A model generated the notes under the pieces. That model made no database searches and was not told where the DNA came from. It was given only the letters and a program-made list of their open reading frames with translations. 8,780 bases of DNA from Treponema sp. (GTDB lineage: Bacteria > Spirochaetota > Spirochaetia > Treponematales > Breznakiellaceae). The position numbers and the translations under genes were made by a program. The stretch lies in assembly GCA_031255815.1 (NCBI GenBank), contig JAIRRU010000285.1, positions 1-8,780 of the forward strand, written 5' to 3'. Shown here in pieces: positions 1-5,581 of the stretch. The number at the start of each line of letters is the position of its first letter. Position 1 is the first letter of the stretch.

Positions 1-207
1 AATCAGGGCCCCCAAACCAAAATTTCGTGAGGTTCGTGCGAAATCAAGCCAATCTTCCGGGGACAATCCCGCAGATCAAGCCGCCGCAGGTCTTGTTGGT
101 GTGGTTCGTGGTAAAAACAATTCCCGCGCGTTTTCCTGCCGGGCGGCAATTTTCAATTTGCCACGAACCACACGAACCACACGAACAAAACAGAGGGCTT
201 TCCCCTT
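1..207. repeat. Dispersed intergenic element, copy 1 (paired with 261-467)
   Basis: This element of about 207 bp recurs with a 260-bp offset at 261-467. Over the first 190 aligned positions I count 13 differences, about 93% identity; similarity then continues with small gaps to a shared CCCTT end. It contains TTCGTG at 24-29, 33-38 and 105-110, and the reverse complement CACGAA at 162-167, 171-176 and 180-185. A perfect 13-bp inverted repeat pairs 99-111 (GTGTGGTTCGTGG) with 161-173. A smaller TGCC-GGGC-GGCA hairpin lies in the loop at 137-148. Short open frames through it only translate the repeat into Arg/Thr strings and are not credible genes. The left edge may lie outside the window. It could be a MITE-like or structured-RNA element; its function is unknown. 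Confidence 0.85.
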
Positions 208-260
208 AACCTGTGCCTTTCCTGTGTCTTTCGCTCCCGGCCATGCTAAGAATCAGGCGG
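208..260. other. Spacer between the two element copies
   Basis: This 53-bp stretch separates the two copies. It has no credible reading frame, promoter or structure that I can support. The only feature is the AATCAGG at 251-257 that anticipates the start of copy 2, which may mark a junction or duplicated end. Confidence 0.5.
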
Positions 261-467
261 AATCAGGGCCCCCAAACCAAAATTTCGTGAGGTTCGTGTG
301 AAATCAAGCCAATCTTCCGGGGACAATCCCGAAGATCAAACCGCCGCAGGTCTTGTTAGCGTGGTTCGTGGTAAAAATAATTCCCGCGAGTTTTCCTGCT
401 GGGCGGCAATCCCCGATTTGCCACGAACCACACGAACCGCACGAACAAAACAGGGGCTTTCTCCCTT
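261..467. repeat. Dispersed intergenic element, copy 2
   Basis: This is the second copy of the element at 1-207. TTCGTG occurs at 284-289, 293-298 and 365-370, and CACGAA at 422-427, 431-436 and 440-445, so all six hexamers are intact. The main stem is 11 bp here (361-371 with 421-431) because C360 breaks the outer pairs. In the small inner hairpin the C-to-T change relative to copy 1 still permits a G-U pair. The right end, CCCTT at 463-467, runs into the -35 hexamer of the radical-SAM gene, so the element may influence that promoter. The unit is preceded at 251-257 by a short AATCAGG that repeats its own first seven bases. Confidence 0.85.
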
Positions 468-500
468 GCTTTTTATTCTATACCGATGTATAGTGTCCCT
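466..500 (+). promoter_or_regulatory. Predicted leaderless-type promoter of the radical-SAM gene
   Basis: The -35-like hexamer TTGCTT is at 466-471. A 17-bp spacer separates it from the -10-like TATAGT at 489-494, and six bases follow before ATG at 501. A start point seven bases beyond the -10 would be the A of that ATG. There is no Shine-Dalgarno sequence ahead of 501 or ahead of the alternative ATG at 486. The arrangement is duplicated in front of the next gene at 1917-1951, which raises confidence. The -35 overlaps the end of repeat copy 2. Confidence 0.6.
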
Positions 501-1847
501 ATGACCCGGACAACAAGCGCCCCTTCGGATTTGGGGGAAAAGATATCTATTCTCGCCGGCGCGGCAAAGTACGACGCCTCCTGCGCCTCCTCCGGAAGCG
601 GCGGAACGGGCAACGCGGCCGGGGGGCGGGCCTCCTTCGGCGCAAGCGTCCCCGCCGGGGTCTGCCACAGTTGGACTGAGGACGGCCGCTGCGTCAGCCT
701 GCTCAAGGTGCTTTTCTCCAACGTCTGCCGCTTCGACTGCGCCTACTGCGTGAACCGGGCCTCCGCGGATACCCGGCGCAGCTCCTTCACGGTACAGGAA
801 CTGGTGGATCTTACCTGCGAATTTTACCGCCGCAACTATATTGAGGGGCTCTTCCTTTCCTCGGGCATATTCGCCGATCCGGATATCGTGATGGAAAAAC
901 TCATCGAGACCGCCCGGACTCTCCGCAGCCAGGCCGGTTACGGAGGTTACATCCACCTCAAGATCATCCCCGGCGCCGGGGAAAAGCTTATCCGGGAAGC
1001 CGGGCTCTGGGCAGACCGGCTGAGCGTCAACATCGAGCTTCCCACGGAAACGAGCCTCCATTTCCTGGCCCCCCAGAAATCCGGCAAGCTGATCTTCGGG
1101 GCCATGGAGAATTTTTCCTGCCTCTCCGGCGAGTTCGAGGAGGATCGCCGGAAGCCTGTCTTTTCGGCCCGGGGTAAAAGATCCGTCCCCGCCTTCGCCC
1201 CGGCGGGGCAGAGCACCCAGCTTATCGTGGGGGCAAGCGGGGAGGACGATCGGCAGATCGTGGGTCTGTCCAGTTCCCTCTACCGGAAATTTTCCCTCCG
1301 CCGGGTCTATTATTCCGCCTTTACCCCGGTGGGGGTTCCCGGCGGTGGGGGCATCCCCGATCCGCGGCTCCCGGAGATCCCCGGCCCGCCTCTGGTGATG
1401 GATCAGCAGGGAGCCCCCCGGGCCCTCTTGACCCGGGAACACCGGCTTTATCAGGCGGACTGGCTCCTCCGCTTCTACCACTTCAGCGCCTCCGAGATCC
1501 TCGACGAACAGACGCCCTTCCTCGATCCCCACATCGATCCGAAAACCGCCTGGGCGCTGAAGCATCCGGATTTTTTCCCGGTGGAACTGAACCGGGCGGA
1601 TTACGAAACCCTGCTCCGGGTTCCCGGCATCGGCGCCAAGACCGCCCGCCGCGTCATCGAAACCCGCCGTTCCCAGAGCATCAGCTTCGACAAACTCCGC
1701 CGATTGGGCGCGGTGATGAAACGGGCCCGCTACTTCATTACCTGTAAGGGCGCCTTTATCGGCAGTCTCGACGAACCGGCGCGGATCAGGCGGCTCCTCT
1801 CGGATCAGGACGGGGCGGGCCTGCAGCTGCCGCTTTTTGAATTTTGA
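501..1847 (+). CDS. Radical-SAM protein with C-terminal helix-hairpin-helix, putative DNA modification/repair (TIGR03916-like)
   Basis: This cytoplasmic protein of 448 residues is recognised from several blocks. Near the N-terminus is AAKYDASCASSG, followed by CHSWTEDGRCVSLLKVLFSN. The radical-SAM motif CRFDCAYC follows (cysteines 76, 80 and 83 from this start), which should bind the 4Fe-4S cluster that cleaves S-adenosylmethionine. Next come RNYIEGLFLSSG and GYIHLKIIPGA, typical of the family. A helix-hairpin-helix (VPGIGAKTARRVI, about residues 374-386) near the C-terminus suggests sequence-independent DNA binding. The family is uncharacterised; a role in DNA repair or modification is inferred from the DNA-binding motif and from its association with uracil-DNA-glycosylase-family proteins. 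The DUF4130 partner follows 104 bp downstream. An in-frame ATG at 486 would add five residues; 501 is preferred because of the promoter spacing. The catalytic cysteines are intact and nothing suggests decay. Confidence 0.9.
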   Translation: MTRTTSAPSDLGEKISILAGAAKYDASCASSGSGGTGNAAGGRASFGASVPAGVCHSWTEDGRCVSLLKVLFSNVCRFDCAYCVNRASADTRRSSFTVQELVDLTCEFYRRNYIEGLFLSSGIFADPDIVMEKLIETARTLRSQAGYGGYIHLKIIPGAGEKLIREAGLWADRLSVNIELPTETSLHFLAPQKSGKLIFGAMENFSCLSGEFEEDRRKPVFSARGKRSVPAFAPAGQSTQLIVGASGEDDRQIVGLSSSLYRKFSLRRVYYSAFTPVGVPGGGGIPDPRLPEIPGPPLVMDQQGAPRALLTREHRLYQADWLLRFYHFSASEILDEQTPFLDPHIDPKTAWALKHPDFFPVELNRADYETLLRVPGIGAKTARRVIETRRSQSISFDKLRRLGAVMKRARYFITCKGAFIGSLDEPARIRRLLSDQDGAGLQLPLFEF

Positions 1848-1851
1848 TATG

Positions 1852-1876
1852 GGGCCTGTTCCAAAACCCGTTCGCT
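1852..1876. repeat. Dispersed TGTTCCAAAACCCG motif, copy A
   Basis: The string CTGTTCCAAAACCCGTT follows the radical-SAM stop codon. It closely matches 3118-3136 (CTTGTTCCAAAACCCGGTT) and, more loosely, 2961-2979. All three copies are intergenic. This copy lacks the complementary right arm seen in the copy near 3119-3149, so it is a half-site. Confidence 0.5.
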
Positions 1877-1888
1877 TCTCCGCCAAGC

Positions 1889-1916
1889 CGCGGGGATCCG
1901 CGCAACGCAGGATCCC
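1889..1916. repeat. Inverted repeats abutting the -35 of the DUF4130 gene
   Basis: GGGATCC at 1893-1899 and GGATCCC at 1910-1916 form a perfect 7-bp inverted repeat with a 10-bp spacer, ending exactly where the -35 hexamer begins. An alternative 5-bp GC hairpin pairs CGCGG (1889-1893) with CCGCG (1898-1902). This could be an operator or a weak 3' hairpin of the upstream transcript. There is no T-run, so a terminator is not supported. Chance occurrence in GC-rich DNA is possible. Confidence 0.35.
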
Positions 1917-1951
1917 TTGCCCTCTGCCCTACAACCATGTATACTATAAAA
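1917..1951 (+). promoter_or_regulatory. Predicted leaderless-type promoter of the DUF4130 gene
   Basis: TTGCCC at 1917-1922, a 17-bp spacer, TATACT at 1940-1945 and six bases lead to ATG at 1952. The predicted start point coincides with the initiation codon. No Shine-Dalgarno sequence is present. Geometry and bases (CCCTTGC at the -35, ATGTATA(G/C)T at the -10) match the promoter of the upstream gene, so the two genes may be separately transcribed but co-regulated. Confidence 0.6.
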
Positions 1952-2893
1952 ATGATACCCACCGAACTGTCCTACGACGGCACGCTGGAAGCTCTCTTTG
2001 CCCTGCTGGATCGGCTCCGTTCTCCGGCGGATGCCGGGGAACAGGATCTGCCCCGGCGGCTCAGGCGGCTTGCCCCGGCATGGGCGGGGCTTTCGCCGGG
2101 GCAGGGCAATTCGCCGAAGCTCCCGGCGCCGGGCGGGCTCTTTGACGAGCCTCTCCCGGCTTATCCGGAGGCAAGGCCCGCCTTTCCGGCCTTCCCCCCT
2201 GATCCCGCGGCACTGGGCGGGGCGGCAAGGGATCTTTTTGCCGTGTCGGCGGATGCCTTCGGCGCCTTTGTGTCCGCCTGGATGAGCGAGCTCCCCGTTG
2301 ACGGGAGTATCCTCCGTTTCGGCCGCAAGGTGCTTGCCGGGGCGGAGCGGGCCGCCGGGATCTCCGCTGCCGTCCCCTCCTGGACCGGGAGGGAAGCGGC
2401 GCGGGCCGGGGCGGCAAGGGCGGCGGGGAACCGGGGGGACGGGGATGTCCGGGCCGTGATGGCGGCGGCGTACAAGGCCGATCACGAGATAAACCGGCTT
2501 ATGGGCTTTCTCCGCTTCAGCCCGGATCCCCGCTGGGTTTACCTTGCCCGCTGCGCCCCCGACGGTTTTGTCATTCCCGCTTTAGCCGGGCATTTCAGCC
2601 TCCGCTTTGGGGAAGAGCCCTGGGCCATTATCGATGAAAAGCGGGGTATCCTGCTGCTGCGGGAGGCGGGCAGGGAGGCCCGGCTTCTCCCCGCCGCGGC
2701 CCCGTTGCCCTGCCCTGTCCCGGCATGCCGGGGTCATGAGCCCCGGGACGGAGACCCCTGGGAAAAGCTTTGGCTCCAATACCACAAATCTGTCAGCAAT
2801 GAGGCGCGGCAGAATCCCGGCCTCCAGCGCCGGTTTATGCCGGAGCGGTACTGGAAGTATCTGCCGGAACTTTCGGATAAAGCCCGCCGCTAA
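1952..2893 (+). CDS. DUF4130 family protein, probable DNA metabolism (TIGR03915-like), partner of the radical-SAM protein
   Basis: This protein of 313 residues begins with MIPTELSYDGTLEAL; a YDG block near the start is typical of the family. Diagnostic segments are YKADHEINRLMGFLRF (about residues 174-189), a HFSLRF-EPWAIIDEKRG block shortly after, and a C-terminal segment containing LWLQYHKSV, NPGLQRRFMPERYWKYLPE (ending near residue 306). Family members are linked to the radical-SAM protein encoded just upstream and often fused to a uracil-DNA-glycosylase-like domain. Here the protein ends right after the DUF4130 region and no glycosylase domain is seen. Residues of about 25-90 are proline-, alanine- and glycine-rich and may be a linker specific to this lineage. 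The biochemical activity is unknown. An in-frame ATG at 1937 would add five residues, and a TTG at 1844 would add 36 but would translate through the promoter; 1952 is preferred. It has its own promoter. Confidence 0.85.
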   Translation: MIPTELSYDGTLEALFALLDRLRSPADAGEQDLPRRLRRLAPAWAGLSPGQGNSPKLPAPGGLFDEPLPAYPEARPAFPAFPPDPAALGGAARDLFAVSADAFGAFVSAWMSELPVDGSILRFGRKVLAGAERAAGISAAVPSWTGREAARAGAARAAGNRGDGDVRAVMAAAYKADHEINRLMGFLRFSPDPRWVYLARCAPDGFVIPALAGHFSLRFGEEPWAIIDEKRGILLLREAGREARLLPAAAPLPCPVPACRGHEPRDGDPWEKLWLQYHKSVSNEARQNPGLQRRFMPERYWKYLPELSDKARR

Positions 2894-2921
2894 AAAACGC
2901 GGGAACCGATCCCTGTAACCG

Positions 2922-2943
2922 GGGCGGCGCCCGTTTGTTTTTT
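2922..2943 (+). terminator. Possible intrinsic terminator after the DUF4130 gene
   Basis: A short GC hairpin, GGGC (2922-2925), loop GGC, GCCC (2929-2932), is followed one base later by the T-rich run TTTGTTTTTT (2934-2943). It lies about 30 bases beyond the stop codon. The stem is only 4 bp, so termination may be weak. The T-run also forms the left arm of the palindrome at 2933-2953. Confidence 0.4.
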
Positions 2944-2953
2944 AAAAACAAAC
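2933..2953. repeat. AT-rich perfect palindrome
   Basis: GTTTGTTTTT (2933-2942) and AAAAACAAAC (2944-2953) are perfect 10-base arms around a single T. It could be a regulator-binding site, or the bidirectional A/T arms of a terminator. It stands out in GC-rich surroundings. Confidence 0.5.
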
Positions 2954-3002
2954 AGGTAAGCTTGCTCCAAAATCCGCTTGAGTTTAGACCGGATTCAGGT
3001 CA

Positions 3003-3031
3003 AAGCAGGGCCGGCGGCCCCTGTTTTGCTT
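3003..3031. repeat. Imperfect GC-rich hairpin followed by TTTT
   Basis: CAGGGCC (3006-3012) pairs with GGCCCCTG (3016-3023) around a GGC loop with one bulged C. The outer AAGCA (3003-3007) can instead extend pairing to TGCTT (3027-3031). A TTTT follows the inner stem. It may be an intrinsic terminator or attenuator, and it overlaps the candidate -35 of the efflux operon. I cannot decide between these roles. Confidence 0.35.
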
Positions 3032-3053
3032 GTATACTTCCTGATAATATTAA
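3026..3053 (+). promoter_or_regulatory. Candidate promoter of the efflux operon
   Basis: TTGCTT (3026-3031) and TATTAA (3048-3053) are separated by 16 bp in an AT-rich island. TATACT (3033-3038) and GATAAT (3043-3048) are also -10-like but lack a good -35 at normal spacing. Further TATACC/TATACG hexamers lie at 3096-3101 and 3110-3115. The start point is therefore ambiguous. Use of the first candidate would give a 5' leader of roughly 135 bases. Confidence 0.35.
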
Positions 3054-3118
3054 TCTTCCCCGGAATTTCGGTTTTTGGGAAGGCAGGTTTGGATCTATAC
3101 CGGCGGGGATATACGGGC

Positions 3119-3149
3119 TTGTTCCAAAACCCGGTTGGTTTTGAAACAA
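3119..3149. repeat. 13-bp inverted repeat in the efflux operon leader (motif copy C)
   Basis: TTGTTCCAAAACC (3119-3131) is complementary to GGTTTTGAAACAA (3137-3149) except for one C/A mismatch, with a CGGTT loop. The left arm is the dispersed motif also found at 1855-1868 and, degenerately, at 2961-2975. It may be an operator, a leader hairpin or a mobile palindromic unit. Confidence 0.6.
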
Positions 3150-3183
3150 TGCCAGCGGCCTTTTTGGCCGGTTCAGGCGTTTC

Positions 3184-3190
3184 GGGAGGA
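3184..3190 (+). promoter_or_regulatory. Strong ribosome-binding site of the TolC-like gene
   Basis: GGGAGGA lies five bases before the ATG at 3196. This fixes that start and contrasts with the lack of such a site before the two upstream genes. Confidence 0.85.
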
Positions 3191-3195
3191 ATTCC

Positions 3196-4545
3196 ATGAG
3201 GTTTTTTTTCGTTTGGGCTTTTTTGGGCTTCCTCTCCCTCGGCTTGGCCGCTCCCCCCTTGGGAGCCGACCAGCCCGGCGCGCCGGAAGGGGGCGGAACC
3301 CTCATTCTTAGCCTGGAGGACGCGGTTTCCCGGGCGCTGGATAACAGCCTGAACCTCAAAAAGAGCCTTATCGATCTTTCCACGGCGGATTACTCTTCAA
3401 AGCGCCTCTGGGCCGAGATCTTCCCCAGCCTGAGCGGCAGCCTGGGGCTGAACTACCAGGCCGGCAATGTCTCCAGGGACGGAGTGAAATTCGAGGATTC
3501 CAATTTCGGTTATTCCGCCTCCTTCGGCCTTACCTTTAGCTTCAACGCCGGGGTTCCCTACGCCATGAAGCTTCTCCAGCTTGCCTACCAGATCCAGCTT
3601 CTAAGTTACGAGGACGCCAGCCGTCAGCTTGAGATAGAAACGGCGAAGAGTTTTTATACGCTCATCGCCGGACGGGAAAATCTTACCCAGCTGGAAGAGG
3701 CGGTTAAGCTTGCGGAACAGCAGCTTGAAAAGAACCAGACCGCCTTCCGCAGCGGGACTATCCCGGAGCGGACCCTCCTTCAGAGCCAGCTTTCGGTAGA
3801 AACGGCCAGGTACAACTTCAGTACCGCCCAAACCACGTACAGCAACCAGACGGCCCAGTTCCTCAGCTCCCTGGGGATAGCCCAGGGTGTCCCTGTCGCG
3901 CTGGAGGGGGGCTTTGCCATCGCGCGGATTGACGAGGATCCCGAGGAGCTGATACGCGAATACCTTCCCCGGCGGCCGGATATCGTAAAGCAGCGCCAGG
4001 AGATTGAGCGGCTGGAATACACGGAAAAGCAGGGCATCCTTTCCGCCAAAGCGCCGTCCCTCAGCCTGCAGGCCCAGTGGCGCGGCGGATCGGGGAACGA
4101 GGGGATCGGTTCCGATTTTACCGACTCCCTCAGCGGCAGCGCTTCGCTGAGCATCCCCATCAGCCCCTGGATACCGGGAACCAGAAGCGCCCAGCAGATC
4201 CGCAGCGCGGGGGCGAACGTGGAAAAAGCCAGGCTGGAGCTTAAAAACATCGAGGATACCGCGTCGGCCCAGATCCGTTCCTATACGGCCAGCCTCCGCA
4301 ACTCCTGGAACAGCCTGGAAATTGCCCGCCTGCGGGTGAGTATCGCCGAACGGACTTACGAACTTACCGATCAGGGCTTCCGGAACGGCGCGGTGGATTT
4401 TCTTGATCTGGAAACTATCCGTAACGATCTCGCTTCCGCCAGGCAGCAGCTCCTGGAGCGGGAGCGGGATTACCAGATCACCACCCTGGATCTTGCCAAA
4501 GCCCTGAACAGGGACTGGAGACAATTTACAAGGAGCGAAGATTGA
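3196..4545 (+). CDS. TolC-family outer-membrane efflux protein
   Basis: This protein of 449 residues is the outer-membrane channel of a tripartite pump. Residues 1-24 form a signal peptide (basic start, a long Phe/Leu-rich core, probable cleavage after LGA-24), with no lipobox cysteine. The mature part shows the duplicated OEP architecture: a first alpha-helical pair around residues 144-205 (TAKSFYTLIAGRENLTQLEE and following), the RRPDIVKQRQEIERLE block near 259-274, which in this family opens the second repeat, and a closing segment LTDQGFRNGAVDFLDLE (about 390-406) followed by a coiled-coil helix. Length is usual for the family. It should trimerise and dock to the membrane-fusion protein encoded next; the stop codon overlaps that gene's TTG start. 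It is likely first in the operon. Its closest functional analogue by operon position would be BesC of Borrelia, an inference from order rather than alignment. Confidence 0.92.
   Translation: MRFFFVWAFLGFLSLGLAAPPLGADQPGAPEGGGTLILSLEDAVSRALDNSLNLKKSLIDLSTADYSSKRLWAEIFPSLSGSLGLNYQAGNVSRDGVKFEDSNFGYSASFGLTFSFNAGVPYAMKLLQLAYQIQLLSYEDASRQLEIETAKSFYTLIAGRENLTQLEEAVKLAEQQLEKNQTAFRSGTIPERTLLQSQLSVETARYNFSTAQTTYSNQTAQFLSSLGIAQGVPVALEGGFAIARIDEDPEELIREYLPRRPDIVKQRQEIERLEYTEKQGILSAKAPSLSLQAQWRGGSGNEGIGSDFTDSLSGSASLSIPISPWIPGTRSAQQIRSAGANVEKARLELKNIEDTASAQIRSYTASLRNSWNSLEIARLRVSIAERTYELTDQGFRNGAVDFLDLETIRNDLASARQQLLERERDYQITTLDLAKALNRDWRQFTRSED
4530..4544 (+). promoter_or_regulatory. Ribosome-binding site and TTG start overlapping the tolC-like stop
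   Basis: AAGGAG (4530-4535) is six bases ahead of TTG (4542-4544). The TTG shares bases with the upstream TGA (4543-4545). No ATG or GTG occurs in frame before the membrane anchor, so TTG is the supported start. The overlap implies translational coupling of the two genes. Confidence 0.8.
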
Positions 4546-5573
4546 TAAAAAAGAGGCCGTCCCGGGCGGTTACGATAGTCATTAGTATCCTTATCCTGGT
4601 TTTCGCGGGGCTTATTGGCCGGACTGTCTGGATCCAGACCGCTCCCGCGCCGCAGCCCGTCCGGGGCGGGAACGCGCAGGGCGCCGGGCAAAACCCCGGC
4701 GGCGGGGGAAACGCGGGCGGCCAGCGCGCGGCCCAGGGCGGGGCGGCTGATCCCCGGGGGGCCGGGGGGTCTCAGGGGGCGGCGCGCAGCGCGGCTACCG
4801 TCCGGGTAACCCCGGTGGAAAGGGGAACCATCGAAAACAGCGTCATGCTCAACGGGGATGTTCTGGCGGCAATCCAGGTTCCCATCTATCCCACCATGGC
4901 GGGAAAGCTTTCGGAGCTTCATTTCCGGGTGGGGGATACGGTATCCCGGGGCCAGACCGTGGCGATGGTGGACCCTTCCCGGCCCGGGGAGCTTTACTCC
5001 CTCAGCCCGGTGATCTCTACGATCGGGGGCACCGTTTTATCGGCCCCCCTTAACCAGGGGGATACCGTTTCCACCCAGAGTACGGTATACATAGTAGGGG
5101 ATCTTTCCAATCTTGTGGTGGAAACCTTTGTGCCCGAGCGTTTTTCCAACGCCGCCCGGATAGGGCTGGGGGCGCTGGTTTCCCTGGAAGCCCTGCCGGG
5201 GGAAAGCTTCGCCGCCACGGTAAACGAGGTAAGCCCGGTGCTGGATCCGGCAAGCCGGACTTTAAGGATACGCCTCCGCTTTGATCGGCAGGATCCCCGG
5301 ATACGGGCGGGAATGTTCGCCACCGTAAGCCTGGTGACCAACACCCGGCAGGATGTTCCGGTAATCCCCCGCTCTTCGGTGATAAACACCTACGGATCCT
5401 GGATCGTTTTTGTAGCCGATGAACAGAATACCGCCCGGCGGCGGGTTATCACCCTGGGCATCGAGAACGAGGTTTCGGTAGAAGTCCTGAGCGGCCTGGA
5501 GCCAGGGGAACAAGTCGTTTCGGCGGGCCAGAACTTCCTTTCCGAAGGGGATCTGGTTCGCATTGTGGATTAG
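4542..5573 (+). CDS. RND efflux membrane-fusion (periplasmic adaptor) protein lacking the alpha-hairpin
   Basis: This adaptor of 343 residues links the RND pump to the TolC-like channel. Residues 9-31 form an uncleaved membrane anchor with no lipobox. Residues of about 40-85 are a low-complexity Gly/Ala/Gln/Asn linker. The first half of a biotinyl-lipoyl-like domain is near 111-143 (MAGKLSELHFRVGDTVSRGQ at 119-138) and the second near 158-187 (IGGTVLSAPLNQGDTVS). Only about 13 residues separate the halves, where AcrA-type adaptors carry a long alpha-helical hairpin. Beta-barrel and membrane-proximal segments follow (LDPASRTLRIRLRF, then IRAGMFATV, and a C-terminal GLEPGEQVVSAGQNFLSEGD). The hairpin-less layout is known for BesA of Borrelia, where the adaptor must contact the channel differently. 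It sits between its two expected partners, overlapping the upstream stop and eight bases from the downstream start. Confidence 0.92.
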   Translation: MIKKRPSRAVTIVISILILVFAGLIGRTVWIQTAPAPQPVRGGNAQGAGQNPGGGGNAGGQRAAQGGAADPRGAGGSQGAARSAATVRVTPVERGTIENSVMLNGDVLAAIQVPIYPTMAGKLSELHFRVGDTVSRGQTVAMVDPSRPGELYSLSPVISTIGGTVLSAPLNQGDTVSTQSTVYIVGDLSNLVVETFVPERFSNAARIGLGALVSLEALPGESFAATVNEVSPVLDPASRTLRIRLRFDRQDPRIRAGMFATVSLVTNTRQDVPVIPRSSVINTYGSWIVFVADEQNTARRRVITLGIENEVSVEVLSGLEPGEQVVSAGQNFLSEGDLVRIVD

Positions 5574-5581
5574 GGGGCATT

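Larger units (their letters stand above)
2894..3195 (+). other. Structured intergenic region upstream of the efflux operon
   Basis: This 302-bp region has no credible gene. In order it holds a possible terminator, an AT-rich palindrome, a degenerate copy of the TTGTTCCAAAACC motif near 2961-2979, a GC-rich imperfect hairpin (3003-3031), AT-rich candidate promoter elements (3026-3053), a 13-bp inverted repeat (3119-3149), a second small hairpin (3156-3170) and a strong ribosome-binding site. The density of structures suggests that the efflux operon is controlled here, perhaps partly in its 5' leader. Confidence 0.5.

Noticed and set aside
1..467. CRISPR array
   Set aside because: There are only two long units at a 260-bp period with internal differences and no short regular repeats or spacers, and no cas genes.
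27..504. Small + frames rich in RTTRT and VVRGKNNS through the repeats
   Set aside because: They are translations of the CACGAA and TTCGTG repeat units in a non-coding element, with no ribosome-binding site or protein family.
336..1886. Open frame of 516 codons on the - strand opposite the radical-SAM gene
   Set aside because: It has no domain, runs through the intergenic repeat, and overlaps a gene with clear family motifs. It is a GC-rich shadow.
1893..1916. Terminator of the radical-SAM gene
   Set aside because: The inverted repeat has no T-run and sits directly against a promoter -35, which fits an operator or chance better.
1844..1951. Extended TTG start for the DUF4130 gene overlapping the upstream stop
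   Set aside because: No ribosome-binding site precedes it, the extra residues cross a dispersed repeat and a good promoter, and the family begins close to the YDG block.
4660..4800. Frameshift suspected in the Gly/Ala/Gln-rich part of the adaptor
   Set aside because: The same frame continues cleanly from the membrane anchor through the lipoyl motifs, so the stretch is more likely a real linker. A compensated sequencing error cannot be fully excluded.
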